A DNA stretch of 36,960 nt from Nitrospinota bacterium (GTDB lineage: Bacteria > Nitrospinota > Nitrospinia > Nitrospinales > Nitrospinaceae), in contig JAOUPX010000017.1 of the NCBI GenBank assembly GCA_029879645.1, forward strand, positions 1-36,960, written 5' to 3'. The stretch's first letter is position 1. The number at the start of each line of letters is the position of its first letter. The notes under the pieces were generated by a model. It searched no databases. It worked only from the letters and a program-made list of their open reading frames with translations, and was not told the DNA's origin. The translations under genes and the position numbers were made by a program. Positions 26,028 to 34,544 of the stretch are shown in pieces.

Positions 26028-26711
26028 TTAGCGAACTTCCAGATTCTCCTGACATTCGATGCAAAGCGCAGACAGAGGCATAATTTCAAGTCGCTTGAGA
26101 GTGATTTCCTTGGAGCAGGAGTCACACACTCCATAAGTTCCCGCTTTGATTTTAAACAGAGCGTCTTCCACCAGTCTCAACTCGTTTCTTTCCCGGCTTG
26201 AAAGCTGAAAGGCCATTTCACGTCCCTCCAGGCTGGAAGCCAAGTCAATTTCATTGCTGAAGGTTATGTCATTAATTGTCCGCTCCACTTCCTGAGAAGA
26301 GCGAAGCATGCCCATCAGTCTTTTTCTTTCCTGAATCAATCCTTCTTTAATATTTAAAATCCTCGGATCATCTTCTTTGAAAGGAGATTTAACGACAGGT
26401 TCGATGATTTCCTCTGGTGGCTCAATGGGTTTGGCTTTCTTAGGTACAACCTTATTAGGCGTTTTGGAAGTAACTACTTTACTGCTTTTTTTGGCTACAG
26501 CCTTTTTAGCCTTCGCCTTCACTTTATTTTTGACAACGGCCTTTTTGGCTGAACTTTTAGAAGTTTTTTTCACAGCCGCTTTCTTCTTTGAGCTTTTACT
26601 TGCTTTTGGGGCAGGGGTTCTTTTTTTAGATGTAGATGCCTTTTTTTTCGCCGAGGTGGTTTTGGCTTTCTTCACTTTTTTCTTAACCGCTTTTTTCTTT
26701 TTAACCGCCAC
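26028..26711 (-). CDS. DksA/TraR-type zinc-finger protein with histone-H1-like lysine-rich N-terminal tail
   Basis: The 227-residue protein has two parts. Residues 1-96 are almost entirely K, A, S, T, V and P in H1-like runs such as KKKAVKKKVKKAKTTSAKKK. Residues 110-227 form a DksA/TraR module: a coiled coil with NEIDLASS at the tip, then a four-cysteine zinc site at C196, C199, C217 and C220 (CDSC...CIEC). Classical DksA has DxxDxA at the tip; here the first aspartate is asparagine (N153), and D156 and A158 remain. DksA binds RNA polymerase through the secondary channel, and H1-like tails bind DNA. The start is GTG at 26711 with AGGAGA seven bases upstream. The joined role is inference. Confidence 0.88.
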   Translation of the reverse strand: MAVKKKKAVKKKVKKAKTTSAKKKASTSKKRTPAPKASKSSKKKAAVKKTSKSSAKKAVVKNKVKAKAKKAVAKKSSKVVTSKTPNKVVPKKAKPIEPPEEIIEPVVKSPFKEDDPRILNIKEGLIQERKRLMGMLRSSQEVERTINDITFSNEIDLASSLEGREMAFQLSSRERNELRLVEDALFKIKAGTYGVCDSCSKEITLKRLEIMPLSALCIECQENLEVR

Positions 26712-26956
26712 TGGAATGTCTCCTGATCAAGTTTTTGATAGAAGAAAAGAAAGAAAGGAGCTTAAAATCAATCTAATAGGGATAACCGAGGGGATGTTCA
26801 CCGGAAGTCATCGCCATTAAGTAAATAAACCTAATAAAATCAATAGTATAGGTTGATTTAGGCTCAAAAACTGCCCTAAAGGGTATCACTAGATATTAAA
26901 AAGCACAAGAATTTATATGGCTCCGGGATATTTTTAAGATTTGGCCCCTGGGTTAG

Positions 26957-26969
26957 GTGCGATTCGCAC
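26957..26969. repeat. 13-base palindrome at the end of the Dabb gene
   Basis: GTGCGA and TCGCAC flank a single T, overlapping the last base of the Dabb stop codon. It is too tight for a normal hairpin loop and has no T-run. The rest of 26712-26956 holds no gene or site I can support. Confidence 0.25.
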
Positions 26970-27259
26970 TAAATTGACTCAAAATCCACCACGACCGTTT
27001 GAGAGCACAAGGATCTGGCCAATTGAATGACCGGCTGATGAACGGTATGGCTGGCATATGACTCCAAACCCTGGCGGTTTTCAAAATGGGTGGTCAGGAC
27101 CAGGTCGAATGACCGGTCAGAACCCATAAAATCCTCTCCGACCTCAAGAAACTTCAGGCTTTCAATTTCCCCTTTCATTCCGTTTAACGCGGAAGCCAGG
27201 GCTTTCAGGTTGTCAGGGGTTTTGTCCTTTAATTTGAACATGACGATATGTTTGATCAT
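26969..27259 (-). CDS. Dabb (stress-responsive A/B barrel) family protein
   Basis: The 96-residue single-domain protein begins MIKHIVMFKLKDKTPDNLKA, the standard Dabb start, and contains FLEVGEDF, SFDLVLTTHFENRQGLESYA and HTVHQPVIQLA, with the conserved HxxH-like segment. The fold is a dimeric ferredoxin-like alpha/beta barrel. Members range from plant stress proteins to polyketide cyclases, so a specific reaction cannot be named. AGGAGC precedes the ATG. It stands alone between the DksA-type gene and the divergent DjlA-like gene. Confidence 0.9.
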   Translation of the reverse strand: MIKHIVMFKLKDKTPDNLKALASALNGMKGEIESLKFLEVGEDFMGSDRSFDLVLTTHFENRQGLESYASHTVHQPVIQLARSLCSQTVVVDFESI

Positions 27260-27311
27260 GGGGCGGCTCCTGAGGAATACGCAGTCTAATAGATAAAGTT
27301 TACTCTTCTCG

Positions 27312-27349
27312 TTGACAATCGTGACTGGGTTTTTGGTAAATTTCCCAGT
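27312..27349 (+). promoter_or_regulatory. Candidate promoter and inverted repeat before the DjlA-like gene
   Basis: A consensus TTGACA (27312-27317) is followed 19 bases later by TAAATT (27337-27342). Across this stretch lies the inverted repeat ACTGGG (27324-27329) and CCCAGT (27344-27349). The repeat could be an operator overlapping the promoter. The -10 match is poor. Confidence 0.35.
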
Positions 27350-27405
27350 ATTATATAGGCTTTTAGTGACCGAATTGTGAATTTATATTAAGAGAGTGTG
27401 ATGAT

Positions 27406-28128
27406 ATGTCCTGGTTGGTAGGTGCCGGATTAGGGTTTCTTCGTGGGGGTCCCCTTGGGGCTTTATTAGGGGGAGCCTTTCAGCACGTGATGTCGAAAAA
27501 AGTCCGGAAACTGATTCGTCGGGGTCTGCCCGGCGTGGTGGATGAAAATGCGTTTGTCACCTGTATTATCGTGGTGATGACCAAGTTATCCTTGATCAAA
27601 GGATATATGACGCCACGTGAAGTGCAGACAATCTATCGTTTTTTTGTTAAAAATCTAAATTATTCCGAGAAGGACCTGGATTCCATCAATCAGATCATCC
27701 GGGAAACCTGTAGGGTCAACCCGGATTTAAGTCCGGTAGTTCAAAAGTATATTTCATCAGCCGGATCACGTTATCGGAGCCTTTTGCTGGCATTAGCTTA
27801 TCAGATCATCTTGATCGAAGACTCCCTGACTCCGGGAGCTCAAAACGGCATCGACGAGTTAGCCCGCCTGTTGGGTATTTCTGTTGAGGAGCATGATCGC
27901 CTTCGGCAAAAATATTCCCTGGATGAGTTGGTGACTCCGTTTACGATTCTGGAAGTAGCTTCTACTGCGACAAACGAAGAAATAAAAAAAGCGTATTGGC
28001 GGTTAGCGTCCAAATATCATCCTGATAAGGTAGCGCACTTGGGAGAAGGACGGGCTGAAGAAGCTCACCTTAAGTTTCTTGAAATTCAGGAAGCTTATCA
28101 GGAACTGGAAAAAAGCAGGAAACTTTGA
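27406..28128 (+). CDS. DjlA-like TerB/J-domain co-chaperone
   Basis: The 240-residue protein has a glycine-rich hydrophobic N-terminus (LVGAGLGFLRGGPLGALLGG, about 4-23), a TerB-like helical domain (about 48-160) and a C-terminal J domain (about 178-237) with the HPD motif at 205-207 (KYHPDKV). This is the architecture of DjlA, a membrane-anchored DnaK partner. Here the N-terminal segment is short and glycine-rich, so it may insert weakly or dimerise as in DjlA. The J domain replaces the usual DPYxxLGV with TPFTILEV. It ends three bases before the stop of the convergent CNNM gene. Confidence 0.88.
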   Translation: MSWLVGAGLGFLRGGPLGALLGGAFQHVMSKKVRKLIRRGLPGVVDENAFVTCIIVVMTKLSLIKGYMTPREVQTIYRFFVKNLNYSEKDLDSINQIIRETCRVNPDLSPVVQKYISSAGSRYRSLLLALAYQIILIEDSLTPGAQNGIDELARLLGISVEEHDRLRQKYSLDELVTPFTILEVASTATNEEIKKAYWRLASKYHPDKVAHLGEGRAEEAHLKFLEIQEAYQELEKSRKL

Positions 28129-28131
28129 GCG

Positions 28132-29487
28132 TTACTTGGAGGGAGTTTCCATCGCTTCGGGCTTTGAATCGCCGGCTTCTCCATTTGAAGAATTTGAATC
28201 CGTTTCATCGGAAGGAGGCTCAGGGGACCTCTTTGGCGGGTATTCGGATGCGATTTTTCGAACAATGATGGAATTGATTTTTCTTTTACTGGCTTCTTTA
28301 ACAGTTAACCGAAAGCCGTTGATGACCACTTGATCGCCTGCGGTTGGTATTTTCTCGAGATTCTCAATCATCAGTCCGGCCATGGTTTCATAGTCTCCTT
28401 CCGGGAGATCCAGCTGCAAGTCTTCGTTTACTGAGCCTATTTCTTTGTCACCCTCAACGAGATATCCATCCTCATCATAAATTTCGTATTTTTTGAGAGG
28501 CTCATCGTACTCGTCTTCAATTTCCCCGACGATTTCTTCTACCATATCTTCAATCGTCACAATACCGATACAGCCGCCATATTCATCCACGACAATGGCG
28601 ATGTGCAATCCCCTCTGCTGAAGTTCTTTAAGTAAGTCATCCAGCTTCTTGTTGGGGGGAACATAATACGCGGGGCGAATCATCTCGGTAATGGGTGAAT
28701 CGTCCTGGGGTACCGTCAGTAGATCGAAAGTATTCATGATGCCGATCAGATTGAACATTCGGTCATGAAATACCGGGAGCCGGGAAAAACCGGTTTCGTT
28801 TGCGATCTGATTGGCCTCCCGTACGGTCGCGCCATCGCTGATGGCGTAGGTCTGAATAAGGGGAACCATGACCTGGTCTACCCGGATTTCCCCAAAATTA
28901 AAAATCCGGTGAATCATTTTCTTTTCGTCAATGTCCAACTCCGAAGTCAGGGAGTCAGGATGGGAAATGTATTGGATCTGCTCCCTGCTGACAGGGGTGA
29001 GGCTCACTTTATGGGAGCCTCTCAGAACCAGGCTCAGAAGGAAGTTGTATATGGTACTGAAAATAATGATGACCGGGGACAGCAGTCGGCAAAATAAATT
29101 GAGAGGATGGACGAGGAAGGGCATTATGCTGTCCGCCCGGTTTTGAAAAATGACCTTCGGAATAATCTCTCCGCCAAATAATATGATTGGTGAGATGGTT
29201 AACATGGCCAGAAAGTCTCCCCATTCACCGAAATGAGTTATCATAAATCCTGTAAAAACGGCGGACGAGCAAACTACGGCGACGTTGGTGCCAAGAGAGG
29301 TGGTAGCAAACAGGCGTTCAGGTTTACCAATCAGGTCAAGGATCATAGCGGCGGAAATACTGCCCTCTGCTGAGCGCTGTTCCAACTTAAAGCGGTTTAT
29401 TGAGATCATTCCAATTTCGCATCCCGAAAAAAAAGCTTCTACCAGGATGCATATTAAAACTAGAATTAATGTGGTGCCTAGCTCCAT
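28132..29487 (-). CDS. CNNM/CorC-family transporter (hemolysin C-like), second of tandem pair
   Basis: The 451-residue protein has an N-terminal CNNM (DUF21) membrane domain with about four segments ([20 protein letters not shown] at the start), a CBS pair (about 200-325, e.g. [20 protein letters not shown] and [20 protein letters not shown]), and a C-terminal CorC_HlyC domain (about 345-425). A charged proline-rich tail (about 425-451) ends it. The family exports or senses Mg2+ and Co2+; the old name hemolysin is misleading. Its ATG shares one base with the TGA of the upstream paralogue (TGATG), so translation is coupled. Confidence 0.93.
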   Translation of the reverse strand: MELGTTLILVLICILVEAFFSGCEIGMISINRFKLEQRSAEGSISAAMILDLIGKPERLFATTSLGTNVAVVCSSAVFTGFMITHFGEWGDFLAMLTISPIILFGGEIIPKVIFQNRADSIMPFLVHPLNLFCRLLSPVIIIFSTIYNFLLSLVLRGSHKVSLTPVSREQIQYISHPDSLTSELDIDEKKMIHRIFNFGEIRVDQVMVPLIQTYAISDGATVREANQIANETGFSRLPVFHDRMFNLIGIMNTFDLLTVPQDDSPITEMIRPAYYVPPNKKLDDLLKELQQRGLHIAIVVDEYGGCIGIVTIEDMVEEIVGEIEDEYDEPLKKYEIYDEDGYLVEGDKEIGSVNEDLQLDLPEGDYETMAGLMIENLEKIPTAGDQVVINGFRLTVKEASKRKINSIIVRKIASEYPPKRSPEPPSDETDSNSSNGEAGDSKPEAMETPSK

Positions 29488-30785
29488 CAGGTTTTTGGGG
29501 CCTCCCTGGGTTGGTTTGCATCTGAAGGTTTGGGGCTGGACAGGGTTAAATGAAGGCTCAATATTCGAGCTCCTTTCATTTTTTCCACACGAAATTTAAA
29601 GCGATCATGGCTTATGCTTTCGCCGGAACGGGGGACCCTTCCAAACAATCCAAAAACGAAACCTCCCACGGTGGTGATATCACCATTCGGCAGTTCACAG
29701 TTAAACCTTTCATTGAAGTCCGGAATGCTGCATGTGCCGGTCAGGCGAAACCGTTTTTCGGTGATTTTAATAATGGTGCTTTCCTCTTGCCGGGTTTCGC
29801 TGTCAATCTCTCCTACGAGTTCTTCCAGGATATCCTCCAGCGTAACCAGACCCGATACACTCCCGAACTCGTCAAGTACAATGGCCATGTGGCGCTTCAT
29901 TTTCTTGAAATCCTGAAGCATATCTTTTATTTTCCGGGTTTCGGGGACCGAAATGGCGGGTTGGAGAATACCTTTTAAATTGAAGCTTTCTTTAGGTTGA
30001 TGCCGGTGCCGGATGAGTGCCTTGGTAAGGAGAATGCCCAGGATGGTTTCTTCACTTTCATCATATACCGGAACTCGCGCATAAAAATTCTCCAGAATTT
30101 TTGGGAGAATATCTTCCATCGTGTCATTGGCCTTCAGCGTGAACATGTCGATTTTCGGGGTCATTACATCGGCTACTGTTTTTTCGCCAAATTCCATGAC
30201 GTTGTGAATTAGTTCGCTCTCATCATGGTCAATCACCCCTTCGTTTTTACCCATTTTGATCATTCTGGTGAATTCTTCATCTGATATGCGATCTTCCATG
30301 TTTTTTGGAAGTACACCGATCAGGGACATGAAAATTTCCGCCAACCGGGTAAAGAGTTTCTGTATGGGTAGCACCAGACGGTAAAAGAGGTTGAGCGGAC
30401 GAGCTGCAAATAAAGCGAATTTTTCCGCAAAATTCAGAGACAGGGATTTAGGAATGATTTCACCAAACAGAAGGATCAGGAAGGTTCCCACACCGATGGC
30501 GATGGCCAATCCGTTATCTCCAAACATGTTGAGAGCTATCGAAGTGGCAAGGGCGGAAATGGCGATATTCACCAACTCATTACCAATGTAAATGGTGACG
30601 AGCAGTTCCCGGGGTTTTTCGAGGAGAATATTGATGAGTTGTCCACCCCGGCCTCGAGTATCTTTCATGGAGGCTAGTTGAGCCTGATTCAGCGAAAAGA
30701 ATGCGGCCTCGCACGCCGCAAAAAATGCTGAAAATCCTAAAAGGATACCCAGGAGAATGGACCGGGGTAATATTATGTCGTCCAA
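29487..30785 (-). CDS. CNNM/CorC-family transporter (hemolysin C-like), first of tandem pair
   Basis: The 432-residue paralogue has the same plan: CNNM domain from ILLGILLGFSAFFAACEAAF, a CBS pair (YARVPVYDESEETILGILLT, MAIVLDEFGSVSGLVTLEDI) and a CorC_HlyC domain (about 340-420). The start is uncertain: the TTG at 30785 gives a normal N-terminus but has no clear ribosome-binding site, and no ATG lies nearby. Two different CNNM proteins encoded together may form a heterodimer, as known for some bacterial pairs. The gene follows thiL by 81 bases on the same strand. Confidence 0.9.
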   Translation of the reverse strand: MDDIILPRSILLGILLGFSAFFAACEAAFFSLNQAQLASMKDTRGRGGQLINILLEKPRELLVTIYIGNELVNIAISALATSIALNMFGDNGLAIAIGVGTFLILLFGEIIPKSLSLNFAEKFALFAARPLNLFYRLVLPIQKLFTRLAEIFMSLIGVLPKNMEDRISDEEFTRMIKMGKNEGVIDHDESELIHNVMEFGEKTVADVMTPKIDMFTLKANDTMEDILPKILENFYARVPVYDESEETILGILLTKALIRHRHQPKESFNLKGILQPAISVPETRKIKDMLQDFKKMKRHMAIVLDEFGSVSGLVTLEDILEELVGEIDSETRQEESTIIKITEKRFRLTGTCSIPDFNERFNCELPNGDITTVGGFVFGLFGRVPRSGESISHDRFKFRVEKMKGARILSLHLTLSSPKPSDANQPREAPKT

Positions 30786-30866
30786 AAGATGTTTTTAGTC
30801 CCTATATGAGCCGCAACCTGCGGTTGGAGTATGGAGCCCTTGAGGAAAGAACGAAGTATTGATTTT

Positions 30867-31895
30867 TCACTCCTTTCCCTTAAAGTGGTTATACCCCATT
30901 TGTCTATGGAGAGTACGACTGCGGCCGTCCTTAGAAATCAGGCGAATACCCTTTGTGGCCGTAATCTCTCCAATCTGAGTTACAGGTTGATCGACTTGAG
31001 TAATGGCCCCTATATCTATTTTTTTAACATCTTCAGGCCGTAATGTAAATAACAATTCATAGTCTTCGCCACCACCGAGAGCCAAATCAAGGGGCTGTAA
31101 ATTGTTGATAATGCTATACTTTATAAAGGCTTTAGAGATTGGCAACTCCGACTCGAAGAGCTCGGCCCCTACCTTTCCGGCCTCCAGTATATGCCCCAGA
31201 TCCTGCGTCAATCCATCGCTGATGTCGATCATGGAGGTTACCCTGCACTGGGATCGAGAAAGCCAGTTGGCCGCTTCCACGCGAGGTTCTGGTTTGAGAT
31301 GACGCCGAATACATTTAGCTCTGCAGGTTTTCGAACCCTTCCACTTTTTCCCAGGTGACTCCAGTATTTTTAGACCGAGAGCGGACTCCCCAAGGGTTCC
31401 CGTTACATAAATGCGGTCTCCTGGTCGCGCGCCGGAGCGGGTAAAAACCTTTCGCTTGAAGGTTTCACCCAAGAGTGCGAGGTTGATAAACATGCATTTT
31501 GGGGATGAAACAGTATCCCCCCCAACCAGCTCGACCTGATATTTTTGTGAGGCCTGGTTTAGACCTTTGTAGAAGCGATCCAGAAAGTTAACGGAAAATC
31601 GTTTGGGAATGCCCAGAGAAATTACCGAGAATTTAGGCCGTGCCCCCATGGAGGCGACATCGCTGATATTGACGGCCAGGGTCTTCCAACCCAATTGCTC
31701 CGGGGTGATCGTCTTTAAGTTGAAATGAACGCCTTCCACCAGGGCGTCGGTGGTCAGCACCTGATAATTGCCGCTGTTTGGCGAGAGCACCGCGCAGTCG
31801 TCGCCTATGCCCTGGATGACCTGGGGAGACCGATATTTCAATTTCGACTGCAACCGGGAAATGAGTTTAAATTCTCCCAGTTTGGATAGGTCCAT
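30867..31895 (-). CDS. thiL: Thiamine-monophosphate kinase
   Basis: The product has about 342 residues and phosphorylates thiamine phosphate to thiamine diphosphate, the last step of the pathway. Family motifs are LGEFKLISRL at the N-terminus, GIGDDCAVL near residue 30, TTDALVEGVHF, NISDVASMGARP, VGGDTVSS, RPGDRIYVTGTLGESA, MIDISDGLTQDLGHI and LALGGGEDYELLFT. All metal and ATP-binding aspartates of these motifs are present. The frame can start at a TTG at 31901, but the ATG at 31895 matches the family N-terminus. It begins 12 bases after the 77-residue gene, so the two are probably translated together. Confidence 0.96.
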   Translation of the reverse strand: MDLSKLGEFKLISRLQSKLKYRSPQVIQGIGDDCAVLSPNSGNYQVLTTDALVEGVHFNLKTITPEQLGWKTLAVNISDVASMGARPKFSVISLGIPKRFSVNFLDRFYKGLNQASQKYQVELVGGDTVSSPKCMFINLALLGETFKRKVFTRSGARPGDRIYVTGTLGESALGLKILESPGKKWKGSKTCRAKCIRRHLKPEPRVEAANWLSRSQCRVTSMIDISDGLTQDLGHILEAGKVGAELFESELPISKAFIKYSIINNLQPLDLALGGGEDYELLFTLRPEDVKKIDIGAITQVDQPVTQIGEITATKGIRLISKDGRSRTLHRQMGYNHFKGKE

Positions 31896-31907
31896 GATCA
31901 AGAGTCG

Positions 31908-32141
31908 CTATACGTCTTTTTTGAAGAAGTCTCTCGCCAGGGCATCGATATCCAGCTTCTTATCGATTTGAATGGATAACTTGTCACCCACCGAGAATTG
32001 GTATTTTTGAAATTCCTCCAGGCTGAACGTCAATCCAATTTCATTTTCAGTCTGCTGAATCCATATGGTGACCTCTCGTTCCACTTCCGCCTTGTTGGGT
32101 GGAACGGAGGTTTGGGTGATTTCGCCTTCCAAATAAATCAT
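31908..32141 (-). CDS. Small hypothetical protein (77 residues) upstream of thiL
   Basis: I do not recognise a family. The product is a 77-residue soluble protein with alternating polar and hydrophobic residues suggesting beta strands (IYLEGEITQTSVPP, REVTIWIQQTENEIGLTFSL), then GDKLSIQIDKKLDIDALARD and a basic end. It has no cysteine, signal peptide or membrane segment. AAAGGA precedes the ATG. It lies directly upstream of thiL with a 12-base gap, so it probably shares its transcript; any link to thiamine is guesswork. Confidence 0.65.
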   Translation of the reverse strand: MIYLEGEITQTSVPPNKAEVEREVTIWIQQTENEIGLTFSLEEFQKYQFSVGDKLSIQIDKKLDIDALARDFFKKDV

Positions 32142-32248
32142 TATGACTTTTCCTTTTTAAATTTTAATACGATTCCTGTCAATTCTCCCCCTTTTAGAGG
32201 AAGATTGCTATCAGAATAATTTCGGATTGCAACGCGGTGTTTAAGCAA

Positions 32249-32275
32249 ACTCCCCCCTGGAATCCAGAGGGGAGG
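32249..32275 (-). terminator. Terminator hairpin after the CBS gene
   Basis: CTCCCCCCTGG (32250-32260) and CCAGAGGGGAG (32264-32274) form an 11-pair stem with one C/A mismatch and an AAT loop. On the minus strand it is followed by TTTGCTTAAAC, a short T-run. It lies about 40 bases after the stop of the CBS gene and upstream of the 77-residue gene. Confidence 0.65.
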
Positions 32276-32313
32276 GGAGCATTATTTATTTCAATTTAAG
32301 CGGTTTTTTTAGA

Positions 32314-32712
32314 TTATTCCTGCATCCGGAAATCTCTGGAATAATATCCCACCAGATCTTTAACCGAGATTACTCCCACTATTTTTTCTTCCTCGGTCAC
32401 CGCCAAGTGGCGGATTTTATTCTTGTGCATGTACTGGTTAGCCTCTTCCATGAGCATGTACCGGTCCATGGAATGGATTTGGGACATTACATCCGAAACT
32501 GTCATTTCCTCAGGATTTCCTTTTTTTGCCAACACTTTTTGGCTGAGTTCCCGTTCAGTAATAATTCCAATATCATCGCCGTATTCCTCAATGATTAAGC
32601 TGCCCACATGGCTCCGTTCCATTAATATGGCGGCATCTTGAATGGAAGCTTCCGAATCAATTCTTAAAACGGGAGAGGACATGAATTCCCCTAATTCATC
32701 CAAAGTATCCAT
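32314..32712 (-). CDS. CBS-pair protein
   Basis: The product of about 132 residues is essentially two CBS motifs in tandem (a Bateman module): FMSSPVLRIDSEASIQDAAILM...GIITERELSQKV and VMSQIHSMDRYMLMEEANQY...KIVGVISVKDLV. No other domain is attached. Such stand-alone modules bind adenine nucleotides and regulate partner proteins. An ATG at 32742 opens a frame ten codons longer; I prefer the ATG at 32712 because AGGGGG lies just upstream of it. It is a single gene closed by its own hairpin. Confidence 0.88.
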   Translation of the reverse strand: MDTLDELGEFMSSPVLRIDSEASIQDAAILMERSHVGSLIIEEYGDDIGIITERELSQKVLAKKGNPEEMTVSDVMSQIHSMDRYMLMEEANQYMHKNKIRHLAVTEEEKIVGVISVKDLVGYYSRDFRMQE

Positions 32713-32881
32713 AAAACCCCCTAGGTTGGTTGCTGAAGACATGAAACCTGAAAAGGACCAATTTCAGACTTTCAATAGTATGTGATGATTTTGGGGAGGC
32801 GGGGGATTCAATAAATGAAGGGTTCCGGTAAGATTATCAAGGATTCAGTCAATAATATACAGGGCTTAAGAAGATATAAAT

Positions 32882-33520
32882 TTATTTGCCATCCTTAACC
32901 AGCCAGGCATGGTATTTCTCAGCCGTAACGTGGTGCCAGAAAACCGCTCCGATATTGAAATGCACCAGCCAGGCTCCTTGATCTCCCTGTTGGCACAGCT
33001 TTCTCTGGTACCGGTCGGTAATGACGGAGACCTCCTCACAGGTAGTAGTGGTCCAGTAATAATGGCCGCGCCCATCATCAAACAGAGGGTGAATCCAGGA
33101 TTTCTGCCCGCTTACGTTTTTTACGCGTTCTTTATACATCAGGGTTTTGAGTTCTGGCAGTGTGGGCAGGCGCCATCCGGAACTGCCATCCACATCGGCT
33201 CCCATGGCAAACTCACTGGCCATTTTAAGGGAAAACTTTTCAAGAAAACCCTTCTTTGCCCAAATGAGATTATTGACGGTATCGGTAATGGTCCCGTTTT
33301 CATTCTCCACAAAATTGGGAGCAGGCAATTCGATTAGTGTATTTTCGGAAACCTTCTTGCACTCTGCCAGGAGAGGTCCGGCGGCGGGACATTCATTGAG
33401 TATGTCGAAATGCCCCATGGTTTTCAACATGGTGCAGACCTTTTCTTTGGAGCATTTTGCCAATAGAGGGGAGGTGGGTAGGGCCACTAATATTGCCAAT
33501 ATGAAAAAAGGAATCCGCAT
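32882..33520 (-). CDS. Secreted DUF1566 (Lcl C-terminal-like) protein
   Basis: The 212-residue protein has a signal peptide (MRIPFFILAILVALPTSPLLA, likely cut before KCSKE), a short region with five cysteines (about 23-54), then a DUF1566-type domain: VENENGTITDTVNNLIWAKK, SGWRLPTLPELKTLMY, HYYWTTTTCEE and a terminal W-rich strand set. The motif GWRLPT is the hallmark. The domain is common in exported proteins of environmental bacteria and related to Lcl of Legionella, which binds glycosaminoglycans; the ligand here is unknown. A good ribosome-binding site, AGGAGA, precedes the ATG. Confidence 0.86.
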   Translation of the reverse strand: MRIPFFILAILVALPTSPLLAKCSKEKVCTMLKTMGHFDILNECPAAGPLLAECKKVSENTLIELPAPNFVENENGTITDTVNNLIWAKKGFLEKFSLKMASEFAMGADVDGSSGWRLPTLPELKTLMYKERVKNVSGQKSWIHPLFDDGRGHYYWTTTTCEEVSVITDRYQRKLCQQGDQGAWLVHFNIGAVFWHHVTAEKYHAWLVKDGK

Positions 33521-33645
33521 TAACTATCTCCTGGTAGAAATTTAAAATCTCTACACTTAAATTCTGGTGAATTGGTGAAATCCCTGCCAGCATACAATAT
33601 TTTTCGGACAATAAACAATGAATATTTCTGCTGATTCGGCGGGAT

Positions 33646-34473
33646 TTAAAGGGTTTTCAGGGCTTCGTCCAATTGTTCAAAAGCCTCTTTCCCCTTTAAT
33701 GGCAAAAAGTATTCCGCTCCTACTATGGAATTTGCTGAAGGGTCCAGATTAATATTGATCACTGGCGCTCTGTGTCGCATGAACTCCAGAGCTAAATAAT
33801 CATTAGTGGGTACTGCCCCCGAACTGCCCACTAGAATCACCAGGTCGACCGGTTCCCTCGCAAACGAGTGAAAATTCTTTTCCTGCTCCGGGTGCCCGGT
33901 GTATTCGCCATCGCCAAACATCAGGATATGGGGACGGGCGATACCTTTGCAACGCGGGCATTTCGGATAATTCGATGCTTTCATGGTGTCGTGATCCAAG
34001 TCGCATAGCGGCACGGCATCCTCCTGCCAGTAGGCATAGGAGCAGACATTCAGGCACTGAAGACGCCACATGGACCCGTGGACCTCTTTTACCTTGTCGT
34101 TAGGGCAACCGGACCTCAGGTGATAACCGTCGGTATTGGTTGTGTGGATGAAGGCGTCGTCGAAACGTTCGTCGATCCATTTATTGATGATTGTGTAACC
34201 GGCGTGGGGTGAATTTTCAGCGGCATTGCGGCGCCGCCATTCGTAAAACGCCCACGCATGCGGGAGTTCGTTGCGGAAAGCCCAGGGGCTTGCCAGGTCC
34301 TGCGCCTCCAGCCCCTTTTCCTTAAAAGGAGGAAAGTTTGACCAGTACCCCTCCTTGTCGCGGAAGGTCGGGATATTAGAGTCGGCGCTCATGCCGGCGC
34401 TGGTCAGAAACACCACCCTCCGGGCTTCGCGGATCAGTTGCGCGCATTGGTTTATGAGTTGATTGATATCCAT
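33646..34473 (-). CDS. Sir2-family NAD-dependent deacylase-like protein, divergent
   Basis: The 275-residue protein has Sir2 motifs in order: TSAGMSADSNIPTFRDKEG (24-42; the canonical form is GAGxSxxSGIPxFR), TTNTDGYH (111-118; canonical TQNxDxLH), the catalytic histidine H132 in VHGSMW, a zinc site C140, C144, C172 and C175, and VGSSGAVPTND (215-225). Catalytic N113, D115 and H132 are kept, but glycine is serine at 25 and glutamine is threonine at 112, so activity is plausible but not assured. The frame is open to 34602; the ATG at 34473 gives a normal N-terminus. It lies 71 bases after the methyltransferase gene. Confidence 0.85.
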   Translation of the reverse strand: MDINQLINQCAQLIREARRVVFLTSAGMSADSNIPTFRDKEGYWSNFPPFKEKGLEAQDLASPWAFRNELPHAWAFYEWRRRNAAENSPHAGYTIINKWIDERFDDAFIHTTNTDGYHLRSGCPNDKVKEVHGSMWRLQCLNVCSYAYWQEDAVPLCDLDHDTMKASNYPKCPRCKGIARPHILMFGDGEYTGHPEQEKNFHSFAREPVDLVILVGSSGAVPTNDYLALEFMRHRAPVININLDPSANSIVGAEYFLPLKGKEAFEQLDEALKTL

Positions 34474-34544
34474 GTTCAAGGTCAACTTATTGTTGGTGAT
34501 TAATATGCTTTTTCCGTTTGTCCGTTGAAGGGGTTTCTGGATAT

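Noticed and set aside
26377-26820. Plus-strand frame of 147 codons rich in leucine and phenylalanine
   Set aside because: It is the complement of the lysine-rich tail of the DksA-type gene (AAG/AAA read backwards as CTT/TTT), not a membrane protein.
29550-29978. Plus-strand frame of 142 codons inside the first CNNM gene
   Set aside because: Antisense shadow of a gene with complete domain structure; no ribosome-binding site or family.
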